Source: Paenirhodobacter hankyongi (GTDB lineage: Bacteria; Pseudomonadota; Alphaproteobacteria; Rhodobacterales; Rhodobacteraceae). Taken from it: a stretch of DNA of 64,000 nucleotides. The notes beneath the pieces are model-generated. The model was not told the DNA's origin, searched no databases, and saw only the letters and a list, made by a program, of their open reading frames with translations. Below, in pieces: positions 45,229-56,432 of this stretch. Each line of letters starts with the position of its first letter. Position 1 is the first letter of the stretch. The translations under genes and the position numbers were made by a program. The stretch lies in the NCBI RefSeq assembly GCF_003664585.1, contig NZ_RCHI01000012.1, forward strand, positions 60,668 to 124,667. The letters are read 5' to 3'.

Positions 45229-46338
45229 TCAGGCGGCGAGCGGGCCGCGGCCGCGCGCGCGCGCCAGCGCCAGGGCCTGAGCCTCGTGCGGGGCCAGCTC
45301 GCGGCGAACGGGTGTCGCATGCACCGGCAGCGTGCCCGCCTCGGCCAGCGCGGCGAGCGCGGTGGTGCGGGCGAGCGCGGGTTGCCGCGCCAGCCGCCCG
45401 GCGCTGAGGCTTTCAAGCCGGCAGCCGTCGGCGATCAGCAGATGGTGCCCCTCCAGCATGATCCCCTGCCAGCCCAGCACGCAGGGCCGGTCGGGTTGCT
45501 GCGCGCTGCAGCCATCGACCAGATGCTGGGCGGCGATCAGCACCTCTTCCTCGCCGAAGAGATAGTCGACCGCGGGGCCGGCCAACGCAATGCGGTGCTG
45601 CGGCAAAAGCCAGAGGTCGGTGCGCTCGGCAAAGCTCGGCGCGCTCAGCCGCACCGGGCGCAGCGCGCCAAGCGCGGGCAGCATCACCCGCCCCGACCAC
45701 AGCACCGGCTGCGGCCCGGCATCGACGGTCTCGACCAGGTCGCCCGGCTGCAGGCTGCCCGCGGGGCGCAGCCCCTCGGGCGTGGCGATCGGGGTGGCGG
45801 GGGCAAAGCAGGCGCCAGGCCCGACCGGCTGCAGGTGATCGCCGATCGCCAGCCAGTCGACCCGCGGCCCGGGGAGCGCGCCTTGCGCCCCGGCGACGAG
45901 GGCCGCCACCTCGGCACGGCGCGGCGACAGCGGGGCGGTGCCCGCGCGCTGGCGCAGCGTCGCCTGATCGAGCGCCTCGAGCGTCAGCAGGCTGGTGTCG
46001 GTGGCGCTGTCCCAGCTCCAGATCAGCCGCATCCGTCCGCCGGCAAGGCATTCCTCGGTGACGTCGATCGACAGCGCGTGAAAGGCCGCGCCGCGCCGCT
46101 CGATCAGGGCAAGCTGGTGCTCGGTGCCGATCGCGATCGACAGGAACAGCCCGTCGCGAGCAAGCGGCGGCAGGTGCAGCAGCGGCAGGGGCCCCTCCTC
46201 GCCGCGCAGCAGGGTGAATTCCAGCATCAGGCTGCCGCGCGGCCAGAGTTCGGGCAGCGCCCGATGCGCCAGCGCGATCGCGCCCTCGTCCGGCAGATGC
46301 GCCCGTAGCCAGCCGCCCGGCTCGCCCCGCCCGGTCAT
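45229..46338 (-). CDS. Hint-domain protein
   Basis: A 369-residue protein without a signal peptide. Residues about 1-165 are a poorly conserved beta-rich region. A Hint (hedgehog/intein) domain begins near 175 at ACFAPATPIATPEGLRPAG, with LQPGDLVETVDAGPQPVLW and a block-B-like LLPQHRIAL near 248-256. The first Cys needed for Hint self-cleavage is present. No C-terminal His-Asn of true inteins is seen, so it is Hedgehog-like rather than a splicing intein. It overlaps the preceding Hint gene by ATGA, so the two are made together. Function unknown; such proteins are common in Rhodobacterales and often secreted. Confidence 0.75.
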   Translation of the reverse strand: MTGRGEPGGWLRAHLPDEGAIALAHRALPELWPRGSLMLEFTLLRGEEGPLPLLHLPPLARDGLFLSIAIGTEHQLALIERRGAAFHALSIDVTEECLAGGRMRLIWSWDSATDTSLLTLEALDQATLRQRAGTAPLSPRRAEVAALVAGAQGALPGPRVDWLAIGDHLQPVGPGACFAPATPIATPEGLRPAGSLQPGDLVETVDAGPQPVLWSGRVMLPALGALRPVRLSAPSFAERTDLWLLPQHRIALAGPAVDYLFGEEEVLIAAQHLVDGCSAQQPDRPCVLGWQGIMLEGHHLLIADGCRLESLSAGRLARQPALARTTALAALAEAGTLPVHATPVRRELAPHEAQALALARARGRGPLAA

Positions 46339-47906
46339 GCCGCACGCCCCTGCAGCAGCCGCGCCTCATAGGCGCGCAGGCTGCGCCGCGCGGCCGGGCC
46401 ATAGCCCGCGCCGGTTTCCGGGTCGAGTTCGGGGAAGAGGGCGCAGATCTCGGCCTGCACCGCGGCCTCCATTGCGCCCAGCACCTGCGGCCCGGGCAGG
46501 AAGCTCTCGCTCGCCATGCCTTCGGAGAACAGGATGTGGTGGCGATCGAACAGCAGGTGGACATAGTCGACCGTGCCGCCCTCGACCACCCGCACGGATT
46601 GGCCGTCGACCAGATCCTTCGCCGCGACCAGCACCTCGGCCTCGCCGAACAGCAGCTCGGCCGCCGGGGTGCGCAGCAGCACCCGATGCTGCGGCGAGAC
46701 CATCAGCGGCCGCACCGCGCCATGGGCGCCGGCCTCGAAGCGGATCGGGGCAAGGGAGCCCTCGGCCGGCACGCGCCGCCGCCCGACCCATCGCAGCGGC
46801 TGCGGCCCGGCGTCCTGTGTCAGCACCAGATCGCCCGGCACCAGCGTCTCGACCGCGCGCGGACCCTCGGGCGTCGCGACGCAGGTGCCGGCGACGAAGC
46901 AGGGCACGACATGGACGGTGACGAAGCCCACATCGGTATGCCCGTCGGAACTCGTCACCCCATAGGTGAAGTTGACGGTCTCTTCCTCGGGGTCGGCATG
47001 GATCGTCAGCGTGCCGTCGGCGTTCAGCGTCACGCTCTCGCCCGAGGCAAGCTGCACGGTATCGCCCGGCTGCACCGCGACGCCGTTGATCTCGGTGATC
47101 GTCAGCGTGCCATGGGTCCGGTTCACGTCATTGGCCAGCACGTCGATCGTCTTGTCGCCGCCCGGCGCGACGTTGGTCTCGTCATCGACGGCGACCAGCA
47201 CGGTCTGGATCGAATCTCCCGCGATCAGCAGGTTCGAATCGTAATTCGCATCGCCCGCGTCGGCGATGCCGATGCGGATCGAGTTCAGTGCGCCGACGTT
47301 CACCGGGAAGGTCAGCGTCATCGTCACGGTGAAGCCGTCCATCTCGGTGTTGTAGGCGTCATTGGTGTTCGAGATGTAGAGGTTCTCGTTGTTGGCGCCG
47401 TTCACGCTGTTGACCGAGGTGGTCGAGGTCGACAGGTCCACCGCGACCGGCGTCCCGTTCACCCAGACCCCCACCACGTCGTTGTAGATCGAGTTCACAT
47501 ATTCCGGGTATTCGTCCGAGGCGAAGGTGAAGCTGATCGTCATCAGGTCGCCCGTCGGCACGAAATCGACGTCGAGCCAGGCCGCGTCATAGGTGCGCGT
47601 GCCGGCAAGCGCGTTGAACCCCGCGTTGTTGTCGACGCCCGTGGTGTTGGTCGAGGTGTTGGTCGCGATGTTCGGATCGCCACGCGAGTTGGTGAAGCTC
47701 GCGGCATTGCCGGTCGACAGGATCACCCCGGTGTCGGACGGCGTCGCCTCGGGCGAGATCGAATCGCCTTTCGAATAGATCGCCGAGGAGGCCGGCGCAC
47801 CGGTGTAGGAGGCGCTGACCACCGTGACGCCGTCGCCAAAGATCGTCTGCGCCATCTGCATCGCAGTGGCGGAGGTGTTGTAGCTCAGCTCTGCCGCTCG
47901 TGCCAT
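46335..47906 (-). CDS. Choice-of-anchor L region plus Hint-domain protein
   Basis: A 523-residue protein. Residues about 5-225 match the choice-of-anchor L surface-protein region: [20 protein letters not shown], then [14 protein letters not shown] and many Thr/Asn/Asp. A cadherin/VCBS-like beta domain (about 240-330) has [13 protein letters not shown]-terminal Hint domain begins near 334 with [19 protein letters not shown] and has [10 protein letters not shown]. There is no N-terminal Sec signal, and no GGxGxD RTX repeats are visible, so type I secretion is only a guess. The Hint Cys could autocleave to release or attach the N-terminal part. Confidence 0.78.
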   Translation of the reverse strand: MARAAELSYNTSATAMQMAQTIFGDGVTVVSASYTGAPASSAIYSKGDSISPEATPSDTGVILSTGNAASFTNSRGDPNIATNTSTNTTGVDNNAGFNALAGTRTYDAAWLDVDFVPTGDLMTISFTFASDEYPEYVNSIYNDVVGVWVNGTPVAVDLSTSTTSVNSVNGANNENLYISNTNDAYNTEMDGFTVTMTLTFPVNVGALNSIRIGIADAGDANYDSNLLIAGDSIQTVLVAVDDETNVAPGGDKTIDVLANDVNRTHGTLTITEINGVAVQPGDTVQLASGESVTLNADGTLTIHADPEEETVNFTYGVTSSDGHTDVGFVTVHVVPCFVAGTCVATPEGPRAVETLVPGDLVLTQDAGPQPLRWVGRRRVPAEGSLAPIRFEAGAHGAVRPLMVSPQHRVLLRTPAAELLFGEAEVLVAAKDLVDGQSVRVVEGGTVDYVHLLFDRHHILFSEGMASESFLPGPQVLGAMEAAVQAEICALFPELDPETGAGYGPAARRSLRAYEARLLQGRAA

Positions 47907-47945
47907 GCCGTCCCCGCAAGTCAGGGAGGCAGCGCAAACGCCGCA

Positions 47946-47963
47946 CCGGAAGCGCGCTTCCGG
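47946..47963. promoter_or_regulatory. 18-bp perfect palindrome upstream of the Hint operon
   Basis: CCGGAAGCG/CGCTTCCGG has no spacer and lies 40 bp before the start of the choice-of-anchor L gene. The rest of the 295-bp space to dapE (47907-48201) contains a small GGCCG-TTT-CGGCC hairpin near 47975 and an AT-rich patch near 48085, but no confident promoter. Confidence 0.35.
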
Positions 47964-48201
47964 CCTTGGGGTCGGGCCGTTTCGGCCTCGGTTTCATGGG
48001 GGCGCGTGGGCCCTGCTCGTTGCCCTGCCTCGGGTCATCATTGTTACGCTCAGCTTAAGCCCGACTCTCGCCACGAGAAAACCTTTTTCTTTCAACGGGG
48101 CACGCGGGGCAGAGCGGGTGACTGCGGTGCAACAGTGCCGCCGCGGTTGTGCTTGCATCCGGCCGGGGCTAAGCCTGAGACGCCATGAGAAGGAGCCCGC
48201 G

Positions 48202-49341
48202 ATGCCGCTCGACCCCGTGAAACTCACCGCCGACCTGATCCGCTGCCCCTCGGTCACGCCGGGCGAGGGCGGCGCGCTTGTCCTGCTGGAAGAGGTGCTG
48301 AGCCGGGCCGGCTTCGCCTGCACCCGCGTCGACCGCAACGGCATCGCCAATCTCTTTGCCCGCTGGGGCGCGAAGGGGGCGAAGACCTTCGGCTTCAACG
48401 GCCATACCGACGTGGTGCCGGTGGGCGATGCCGCGGCCTGGACGCATGACCCCTTCGGCGGCGAGATCCATGACGGCGTGCTCTGGGGCCGCGGCGCCAC
48501 CGACATGAAATCGGGCGTCGCGGCCTTCGTCGCCGCCGCGGTCGATCTGGTGACCGAGGCCCCGCCCGAGGGCGCGGTGATCCTGGCGATCACCGGCGAC
48601 GAGGAAGGCGCGGGGCGCGACGGCACCCGCGCGCTCCTCGACTGGATGGCCGAGACCGGCGAGGCGATGTCGGTGTGCCTGGTGGGCGAGCCGACCTGCC
48701 CCGAGGTGATGGGCGAGATGATGAAGATCGGCCGGCGCGGCTCGATGACCTTCTACATCGAGGCGACGGGGGTGCAGGGCCATGCCGCCTATCCGCACCG
48801 GGCGAAGAACCCGCTTCATGCGCTGATCGACCTGCTGGGCCGGATGACCGGCGCGCCGCTCGACACCGGCACCGCGCATTTCGACCCGTCGACGCTGCAG
48901 GTCACCACCATCGACTGCGGCAACCCGGCGAACAACGTGATCCCGGCGAAGGCGCGCGCCACCGTCAACATCCGCTTCAACGACGCCCACAGCGCGGCCA
49001 GCCTGATCGCCTGGGGCGAGGCGCTGGCGGCCGGGGTCAGCGCCGCGACCGGCGTCACCTTCGCGATGAACCCCGAGGTCTCGGGCGAGAGCTTCCTCAC
49101 CCCGCCCGGCGAGTTCGTCGCGCTCGTCGCCCGCGCGGTCGAGGCCGAGACCGGGGTGACTCCCGTGCTCTCCACCTCGGGCGGCACCTCGGATGCGCGC
49201 TTCGTCAAGGACCATTGCCCGGTGCTCGAGTTCGGCCTCGTCGGGCGCACGATGCACCAGGTCGACGAGCGCATCGAGGTCGCGCAGATCGAGACCCTCA
49301 AGCGCGTCTATGCCCGCGCGCTGCGGGAGTATTTCGCATGA
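48202..49341 (+). CDS. dapE: Succinyl-diaminopimelate desuccinylase
   Basis: A 379-residue M20 metallopeptidase-family enzyme of lysine/diaminopimelate synthesis. Zinc-site motifs: [12 protein letters not shown] near 65-76, [14 protein letters not shown] near 96-109, ITGDEEGAG near 131-139 (catalytic Glu) and GEPTC near 163-167, with C-terminal [12 protein letters not shown] near 348-359. The frame is open far upstream but ATG 48202 follows AAGGAG. It overlaps the acetyltransferase gene by ATGA. Confidence 0.96.
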   Translation: MPLDPVKLTADLIRCPSVTPGEGGALVLLEEVLSRAGFACTRVDRNGIANLFARWGAKGAKTFGFNGHTDVVPVGDAAAWTHDPFGGEIHDGVLWGRGATDMKSGVAAFVAAAVDLVTEAPPEGAVILAITGDEEGAGRDGTRALLDWMAETGEAMSVCLVGEPTCPEVMGEMMKIGRRGSMTFYIEATGVQGHAAYPHRAKNPLHALIDLLGRMTGAPLDTGTAHFDPSTLQVTTIDCGNPANNVIPAKARATVNIRFNDAHSAASLIAWGEALAAGVSAATGVTFAMNPEVSGESFLTPPGEFVALVARAVEAETGVTPVLSTSGGTSDARFVKDHCPVLEFGLVGRTMHQVDERIEVAQIETLKRVYARALREYFA

Positions 49342-49751
49342 TCCTCACCGAAACCGACGATCTCGCCGCCTGCCACGCCCTGCGCCGCGCCGTGTTCATC
49401 GAGGAGCAGGGCATCGCCGAGGCCGAGGAATGGGATGACCTCGACGGGCAGGCCGTCCACCTTCTTGCGCGCGAGGGCGACACCCCCCTCGGCACCGCGC
49501 GGCTTTTCGTCGAGGGCACGGAAGGCCGCATCGGCCGGGTCTGCGTGGCGAAATCCGCGCGCGGCACCGGCCTTGGCGCCGCGCTGATCCGCGAGGGCTG
49601 TGCGCGCCTCGCTGCGGCGGGCTGCACCCGCATCCTGCTTGGCGCGCAATGCTACGCCATCCCCTTCTACGAGAAACTCGGCTTCACCGCTTTCGGCCCC
49701 GAATACGACGATGCCGGCATTCCGCACCGCGAGATGGAGCGCCGCCTCTGA
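49338..49751 (+). CDS. GNAT acetyltransferase, ElaA-like
   Basis: A 137-residue GNAT-fold enzyme: N-terminal [22 protein letters not shown], with [18 protein letters not shown], the acetyl-CoA-binding loop [15 protein letters not shown] near 72-86, and C-terminal [14 protein letters not shown]. These match the ElaA/YjcF-type group with FIEEQ-xx-xxxE-WD. Substrate unknown. It is coupled to dapE by ATGA overlap. A dispersed repeat follows it. Confidence 0.85.
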   Translation: MILTETDDLAACHALRRAVFIEEQGIAEAEEWDDLDGQAVHLLAREGDTPLGTARLFVEGTEGRIGRVCVAKSARGTGLGAALIREGCARLAAAGCTRILLGAQCYAIPFYEKLGFTAFGPEYDDAGIPHREMERRL

Positions 49752-49780
49752 CCCGGCCCGGGACCGCTCCCGCCCCCCCC

Positions 49781-49824
49781 CTTCATCTTGCCCGAAATAC
49801 CTCGGGGTGCGGGGCAGCGCCCCG
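49781..49824 (+). repeat. Dispersed intergenic repeat, copy 3
   Basis: CTTCATCTTGCCCGAAATAC followed by CTCGGGGTGCGGGGCAGCGC and CCCGC. Located between the acetyltransferase gene and rnr. This is the most complete copy in the window. Confidence 0.75.
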
Positions 49825-49868
49825 CTTCCTCGCGTGACGCCACCGCGCGCCCGTGCTAGGTCAGGGGC

Positions 49869-52133
49869 ATGACCCAGACACCCACCCGTGAACAGATCCT
49901 CGCCTGGCTTGCCGACCATCCCGATGCCGGCGCCAAACGCGACATTGCCCGCGCCTTCGGCCTGAAGGGCGCGGAGAAGATCGAGCTGAAACGCCTGCTC
50001 AAGCAAATGGCCGAAGAGGGCGTGATCGAGCGCCGCCGGCGCAGCTTCCACGACAGCGCGCGGCTGCCGCCGGTTACCGTGCTGCAGGTGCTGGCGCCCG
50101 ACGCCGCGGGCGATCTCTGGGCCAGGCCGCTCGAATGGGGCGGCGAGGGCGAGGCGCCGCGCTGTCTCGTGCTGCCGTCGAAGGGCGAGCCCGCGCTTGG
50201 TGCGGGCGACCGCATCCTCGCCCGCATCGCCGCGGTCGAGGGCGACGGCTACGCCTATGAGGCGCGTCCGATCCGCAAGATCGGCACCACCCAGCACCGC
50301 ATCGTCGGCATCTTCCGCAAGGGCGCCGAGGGCGGGCGGATCGTGCCGATCGACAAGGGCGAGACCAAGGAATGGGGCGTGCCGGCGGGCGCCACCAATG
50401 ACGCGCGCGACGGCGAGCTGGTCGAGGCGGAGCAATCCGGCCCGAAGGGACGGCTCGGCCTGCCGAAGGCGCGCGTGCTCGAACGGCTGGGCGACCCGGC
50501 CGCGCCCCGCGCCGTTTCGCTGATCGCGATTCATCAGCACGGCATCCCCGACGACTTCCCCGACGAGGTGATGGCCGAGGCCGATGCCGAGACGCCCGCG
50601 GGCTTCGAGGGCCGCGAAGACCTGACCGGCCTGCCCTTCGTCACCATCGACCCGGCCGACGCGCGCGACCGCGACGACGCCTGCCTTGCGCTGCGCGACG
50701 AGGATCCGACGAACGAGGGCGGGTTCCTGCTCTGGGTGGCGATCGCGGACGTCGCGCATTACGTCCGCCCGGGCTCGGCGCTTGACCGCGAGGCGCGCCG
50801 GCGCGGCAACTCGACCTATTTCCCCGACCGTGTCGTGCCGATGCTGCCCGACCGGCTCTCGGGCGATCTGTGCTCGCTGCACGAGGATGTGCCGCGCGCG
50901 GTGCTGGCGGTGCGGATGAAGGTCAATTCCTCGGGCCACAAGATCTCGCATCGCTTCACCCGCGGCATCATCCGTTCGGTGGGCTCGCTGGAATATGCGC
51001 AGGTGCAGGCCGCCCACGAGGGCCGCCCCGACGCGAAGACCGAGCCGCTGGTGCAGGAGGTCATTGCGCCGCTCTACGAGTGCTATGCGGCGCTGGCCCG
51101 CGCCCGTGCGGCGCGCCAGCCGCTCGACCTCGACCTGCCCGAACGGCAGATCGTGATCGGCGAGGATGGCAAGGTCGCCTCGGTGCGGTTCAAGGAACGG
51201 CTCGATGCGCACCGGCTGATCGAGGAATTCATGGTGCTTGCGAATGTCGCCGCGGCCGAGGAGCTCGAGCGGCTGCGCCGCCCGCTTCTCTACCGTGTGC
51301 ACGAGGAACCGAGCCCGGACAAGATCGAGGCCCTGCGCGAGGTGGCGCAGGCCTCGGGCTTCACGCTGGCCAAGGGCCAGGTGCTGAAGACCGCGCATCT
51401 GAACCGGCTGCTGTCGCAGGCCGAGGGCAGCGAGTTCGACGAGCTCGTCAACATCTCGACGCTGCGGGCGATGACGCAGGCCTATTACGCGCCGCACAAC
51501 CTCGGTCACTTCGGGCTGGCGCTGCGCTCCTACGCGCATTTCACCTCGCCCATTCGCCGCTATTCCGACCTGATCGTGCACCGCGCGCTGATCCTCGGCC
51601 ACGGCTGGGGCAAGGACGGGCTCAGCCCCGCCGACATCGACACGCTCGAGGAGACGGCGCAGCATATCTCCGAGACCGAGCGCCGCTCGATGGCGGCCGA
51701 GCGCGACACCACCGACCGCTATCTTGCGGCCTATCTGAGCGACCGCGTCGGCAGCGAGTTCGGCGGCCGGATCTCGGGCGTGCAGAAGTTCGGCCTGTTC
51801 GTGAAGCTCGACGAGACCGGCGCCGACGGTCTGGTGCCGGTGCGCTCGATCGGGCGCGAGTTCTTCCACTTCGACCCCGAGGCGCAGCAGCTGATCGGCG
51901 CCGAGACCGGCACGGTGATCGGCATCGGCCAGCGGGTCCGGGTGCGTCTGGCCGAGGCGGTGCCGCTGACCGGCGGGCTCGAGCTGGAACTGCTCGAGGT
52001 CGAGGGCGCGACCCTGCCCGGGCCCGGCAAGGGCGGGCGCAAGCCGTTCCGCCCAGGGCGGAAGAGCGTGGCGCTGAAGGCGAAGGAGCGTGGCGTCGCG
52101 CGCAAGGTCAAGCGCACGCGCAAGCCGCGCTAG
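49869..52133 (+). CDS. rnr: Ribonuclease R
   Basis: A 754-residue 3'-5' exoribonuclease of the RNB family. A winged-helix N-terminus (about 5-65) and cold-shock domains precede the RNB catalytic core with TIDPADARDRDDA near 261-273 (metal-binding Asp cluster) and NSTYFPDRVVPMLP near 316-329. Later come YAHFTSPIRRYSDLIVHRAL near 557-576, a C-terminal S1 domain (about 625-700) and a Lys/Arg-rich tail that may bind RNA. Its TAG stop overlaps the convergent phospholipase-D-like gene by 4 nt. Confidence 0.96.
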   Translation: MTQTPTREQILAWLADHPDAGAKRDIARAFGLKGAEKIELKRLLKQMAEEGVIERRRRSFHDSARLPPVTVLQVLAPDAAGDLWARPLEWGGEGEAPRCLVLPSKGEPALGAGDRILARIAAVEGDGYAYEARPIRKIGTTQHRIVGIFRKGAEGGRIVPIDKGETKEWGVPAGATNDARDGELVEAEQSGPKGRLGLPKARVLERLGDPAAPRAVSLIAIHQHGIPDDFPDEVMAEADAETPAGFEGREDLTGLPFVTIDPADARDRDDACLALRDEDPTNEGGFLLWVAIADVAHYVRPGSALDREARRRGNSTYFPDRVVPMLPDRLSGDLCSLHEDVPRAVLAVRMKVNSSGHKISHRFTRGIIRSVGSLEYAQVQAAHEGRPDAKTEPLVQEVIAPLYECYAALARARAARQPLDLDLPERQIVIGEDGKVASVRFKERLDAHRLIEEFMVLANVAAAEELERLRRPLLYRVHEEPSPDKIEALREVAQASGFTLAKGQVLKTAHLNRLLSQAEGSEFDELVNISTLRAMTQAYYAPHNLGHFGLALRSYAHFTSPIRRYSDLIVHRALILGHGWGKDGLSPADIDTLEETAQHISETERRSMAAERDTTDRYLAAYLSDRVGSEFGGRISGVQKFGLFVKLDETGADGLVPVRSIGREFFHFDPEAQQLIGAETGTVIGIGQRVRVRLAEAVPLTGGLELELLEVEGATLPGPGKGGRKPFRPGRKSVALKAKERGVARKVKRTRKPR

Positions 52134-53713
52134 AGCATCCACTCGATCGGCAGGCGCTTGGCAATGGCAAGCGCCAGCCGCGCGCCCAGCGTGGCGCCGG
52201 GTTCGGCGCTGCGCTCCGCTTCGCCCGGGCGCGACCAGCGCAAGCCGCCGGTCGGGGCAAGGGTGACGCGCCAGGCCCGTTCGGGCACGAAATCGTCGAA
52301 GGAATCGGTGATCGCCTCGGCGATCGCCGGGGCGTCGATCACCACGCCGAGCTCGGTGTTCAGCCGCATCGAGCGCGGGTCGAAGTTGAACGAGCCGATG
52401 AACACCCGCGCCCGATCGACGGCGAAGACCTTGGCGTGCAGCTTGTTGCGCGAGAAGGGCGAGGTGCCCTTCAGCCGGCGGGCGAGGAAATCGGTGGCGG
52501 GGCGGCGCTTCTCGGCGTCGGCGGCGTATTCCCACAGCTCGACCCCGCGGCGCAGCAGCGGCGCGCGCCGGTGCGCATAGCCCGAATGCACCAGCGGCAC
52601 ATCCGAGGCGGCAAAGGAATTCGTCAGGATCCGCACCCGGACCCCCTCCTGCGCATAGCGCGCGAGCGTCTTCACCCCGCTGCGGGTCGGCACCAGATAG
52701 GGCGAGATCAGCACGAGGTCGCGCTTTGGCGTGCCAAGCGCGCGGATCAGGTGGCGCCAGAGCATGCGCCGGCTGCCGATCCGGCCGACGATCTTCTCGG
52801 GCGGGTCGAAGACGAGCTCGGCGCGGGCGAAGGTGAAGGGCGCCTCGGGGGCAAGGATGCGGCCCTCGGCATGGGCGCGGCCAAGCGCCGCGACATAGGC
52901 CGCGGCGTCAGGGCTGGTCAGGCGGGCGGCCTCGGCCGCAAGCAGCGCCGCGGCCCGGGCGGGGGCGGGCGGCGTCAGCAGCACGGTCGACGGGATCGAG
53001 GGCGGGGCGTTCCAGTACAGGTCGAACTGCCGCGCCACCTCGGCCACCACGGGCCCGGCCACCGCCACATCAAGATCCATGTAGAGCCCGCCTGCCGCGA
53101 AGCGGTTGAAGTAGTCGTCGCCGATGTTGCGCCCGCCGAGGATGGTCACGGTGCCGTCGACCACCATCGCCTTGTTGTGCATGCGCCGGTTCAGCCGGTG
53201 GAAGTCGGCGAGATAGCCGAGCACCCGCATCCGGCGCAGCGGGAAGGGGTTGAACAGCCGCACCTCGACATTCGGCAAGGTGTCGAGCGTGGCGAGGATC
53301 TCGTCCATGCCGGCGGTGCCGTTGTCGTCGATCAGCACGCGCACCCGCACTCCGCGCGCGGCGGCCATGCGCAGCGCGCCCAGCATCAGCGCCCCGGCGG
53401 TGTCGTCCTGCCAGATGTAATATTGTAGCTCGATCGTGCTTTCGGCGGCAGCGATCAGCTCGAGCCGGGCGGCGAGCGCATCGACCGGGTCGATCAGCAG
53501 ATGCACCGCATTCAGTCCCGGATGCGCCGCCAGCCGCGCGGCGAAGGTGGTGGCCAGCCGTCCGCCCGCCGGCGGCGGCAGGGCGAAGCCCGGTGCGAAG
53601 GGCCCCTTCGGCCGCGGATGGCTGAGCCGCGCGCCAAGCAGCGTGCCCGTCACCGAGACGAGGGCCACGGCAAGGGCGATCAGCAGGAAAAGGGGCAGGC
53701 CGTGCAGGTGCAT
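52130..53713 (-). CDS. Phospholipase D-fold protein, cardiolipin synthase-like
   Basis: A 527-residue protein with an N-terminal membrane helix (about 6-26) and two HKD motifs: HNKAMVVDGTVTILGGRN near 186-203 and HAKVFAVDRARVFIGSFN near 422-439. In both, His, Lys and Asp of HxK(x)4D are present, so the active site looks intact. YYIWQDDTAG near 98-107 is also typical of this group. Cardiolipin synthases have about 480 residues and usually two N-terminal helices. This protein resembles the YmdC/ClsC-type group more, so the lipid product is uncertain. It is convergent with rnr. Confidence 0.85.
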   Translation of the reverse strand: MHLHGLPLFLLIALAVALVSVTGTLLGARLSHPRPKGPFAPGFALPPPAGGRLATTFAARLAAHPGLNAVHLLIDPVDALAARLELIAAAESTIELQYYIWQDDTAGALMLGALRMAAARGVRVRVLIDDNGTAGMDEILATLDTLPNVEVRLFNPFPLRRMRVLGYLADFHRLNRRMHNKAMVVDGTVTILGGRNIGDDYFNRFAAGGLYMDLDVAVAGPVVAEVARQFDLYWNAPPSIPSTVLLTPPAPARAAALLAAEAARLTSPDAAAYVAALGRAHAEGRILAPEAPFTFARAELVFDPPEKIVGRIGSRRMLWRHLIRALGTPKRDLVLISPYLVPTRSGVKTLARYAQEGVRVRILTNSFAASDVPLVHSGYAHRRAPLLRRGVELWEYAADAEKRRPATDFLARRLKGTSPFSRNKLHAKVFAVDRARVFIGSFNFDPRSMRLNTELGVVIDAPAIAEAITDSFDDFVPERAWRVTLAPTGGLRWSRPGEAERSAEPGATLGARLALAIAKRLPIEWML

Positions 53714-53746
53714 GGTCCCAATCTGGCGCGCCGCGCGCACAAAGCA

Positions 53747-53772
53747 AAGGGGCCGGGAGATCCCGGCCCCTT
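53747..53772 (-). terminator. Rho-independent terminator after pckA
   Basis: A 12-bp perfect inverted repeat AAGGGGCCGGGA / TCCCGGCCCCTT (tip unpaired in practice), followed on the minus strand by TTGCTTTG. It lies 23 nt beyond the pckA stop. Confidence 0.75.
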
Positions 53773-53795
53773 CGGTTCACTGTCCGTTATGGTCT

Positions 53796-55394
<1,599 letters not shown>

Positions 55395-55542
55395 CTGTAG
55401 CTCCCGATGCCGTCGCGCGGCGTTCATTGGGTTCCTCCCGGCATTCCAGGCCAAATGGAATACCGATCCGGGGCGGGAACCCGCCGCGGATGGGCCCCTA
55501 TAACATGACGTTTCGGTGATGGAACAGGACGCTTTGACCCAG

Positions 55543-55641
55543 TTAGCGCAACCACGGCGATGTTTAGCGCAACCAGCACGGGAAGGTGAGGCAAATTAGC
55601 CAGACGTTGTTTTTTTTGTGCTGAGATGATTCGCGCAACCA
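55543..55641 (+). promoter_or_regulatory. Three direct repeats TTAGCGCAACCA (candidate operators)
   Basis: TTAGCGCAACCA occurs at 55543 and 55564, with a third copy TTCGCGCAACCA at 55630. Spacings of 21 and 66 bp are close to whole helical turns. The core TTAGCGC resembles LacI-family half-operators with a central CG, the family of the Rhodobacter central-carbon regulator CceR; assignment is inference. Confidence 0.5.
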
Positions 55642-55662
55642 GTCCGATTCGCACATACAGAG

Positions 55663-55691
55663 TTGATTCCACGGGCCGGAAAGCGGACAAT
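55663..55691 (+). promoter_or_regulatory. Candidate chvI promoter
   Basis: TTGATT at 55663-55668 and GACAAT at 55686-55691, spacer 17 bp, giving a leader of about 30 nt before the chvI ATG. Confidence 0.4.
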
Positions 55692-55730
55692 GCCCGGCAA
55701 TTAATAAGAGAGCAGTAGAGGGTACAGGAC

Positions 55731-56432
55731 ATGTCGAGGATCGCTCTGGTCGACGACGATCGCAACATTCTGACGTCCGTTTCGATGACGCTGGAAGCCG
55801 AGGGCTACGAGGTCGAGACCTACAACGACGGGCAGGCTGCACTTGATGCCTTCACCAAGCGACTGCCGGACATGGCGGTGCTCGACATCAAGATGCCGCG
55901 GATGGACGGGATGGAGCTGCTGCAGCGGCTGCGCCAGAAGACCACGATGCCGGTGATCTTCCTGACCTCGAAGGATGACGAGATCGACGAGGTCCTGGGC
56001 CTGCGCATGGGCGCGGACGACTATGTCAAGAAACCCTTCAGCCAGCGCCTGCTGGTCGAGCGCATCCGGGCGCTGCTGCGCCGCCAGGAGGTGATCGCCT
56101 CGGGCGAGGCGCCGGTGAGTGACGAGAACAAGGTCATCACCCGCGGCAGCCTGACGATGGACCCGCTGCGCCATTCGGTGAGCTGGAAGGGCAAGGAAGT
56201 CACGCTGACCGTGACCGAATTCCTGCTGCTGCAGGCGCTGGCGCAGCGCCCGGGCTTCGTCAAGTCGCGCGACCAGCTGATGGACGTCGCCTATGACGAT
56301 CAGGTCTATGTCGACGATCGCACCATCGACAGCCACATCAAGCGCCTGCGCAAGAAGATGCGCAGTGCCGACGACGATTTCTCGGCGATCGAGACGCTGT
56401 ACGGCATCGGCTATCGCTACAACGAAGAATGA
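55731..56432 (+). CDS. chvI: Response regulator ChvI
   Basis: A 233-residue OmpR-type regulator. The receiver domain has acidic residues DDD near 8-10, phospho-acceptor Asp in [13 protein letters not shown] near 50-60, and the Lys in YVKKPF near 100-105. The C-terminal winged helix (about 135-230) carries [14 protein letters not shown] and [10 protein letters not shown]. It matches ChvI/ExoR-associated regulators controlling envelope, acid response and motility in alphaproteobacteria. ATGA overlap with chvG. First gene of the chvIG-hprK-rapZ-PTS unit. Confidence 0.95.
   Translation: MSRIALVDDDRNILTSVSMTLEAEGYEVETYNDGQAALDAFTKRLPDMAVLDIKMPRMDGMELLQRLRQKTTMPVIFLTSKDDEIDEVLGLRMGADDYVKKPFSQRLLVERIRALLRRQEVIASGEAPVSDENKVITRGSLTMDPLRHSVSWKGKEVTLTVTEFLLLQALAQRPGFVKSRDQLMDVAYDDQVYVDDRTIDSHIKRLRKKMRSADDDFSAIETLYGIGYRYNEE

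Larger units (their letters stand above)
55395..55730. other. 336-bp divergent regulatory region between pckA and chvI
   Basis: No gene is seen. It contains a GGCGGG-AA-CCCGCC hairpin in the pckA leader (55472-55485), three TTAGCGCAACCA-like direct repeats (55543-55641), an eight- to nine-base T-run near 55610, and a candidate chvI promoter near 55663-55691. Local A+T content is higher than in the surroundings. Confidence 0.7.

Noticed and set aside
45229..47906. Splicing inteins
   Set aside because: The Hint domains are at the C-termini, no terminal His-Asn plus Cys/Ser/Thr is seen, and no interrupted host protein is present.
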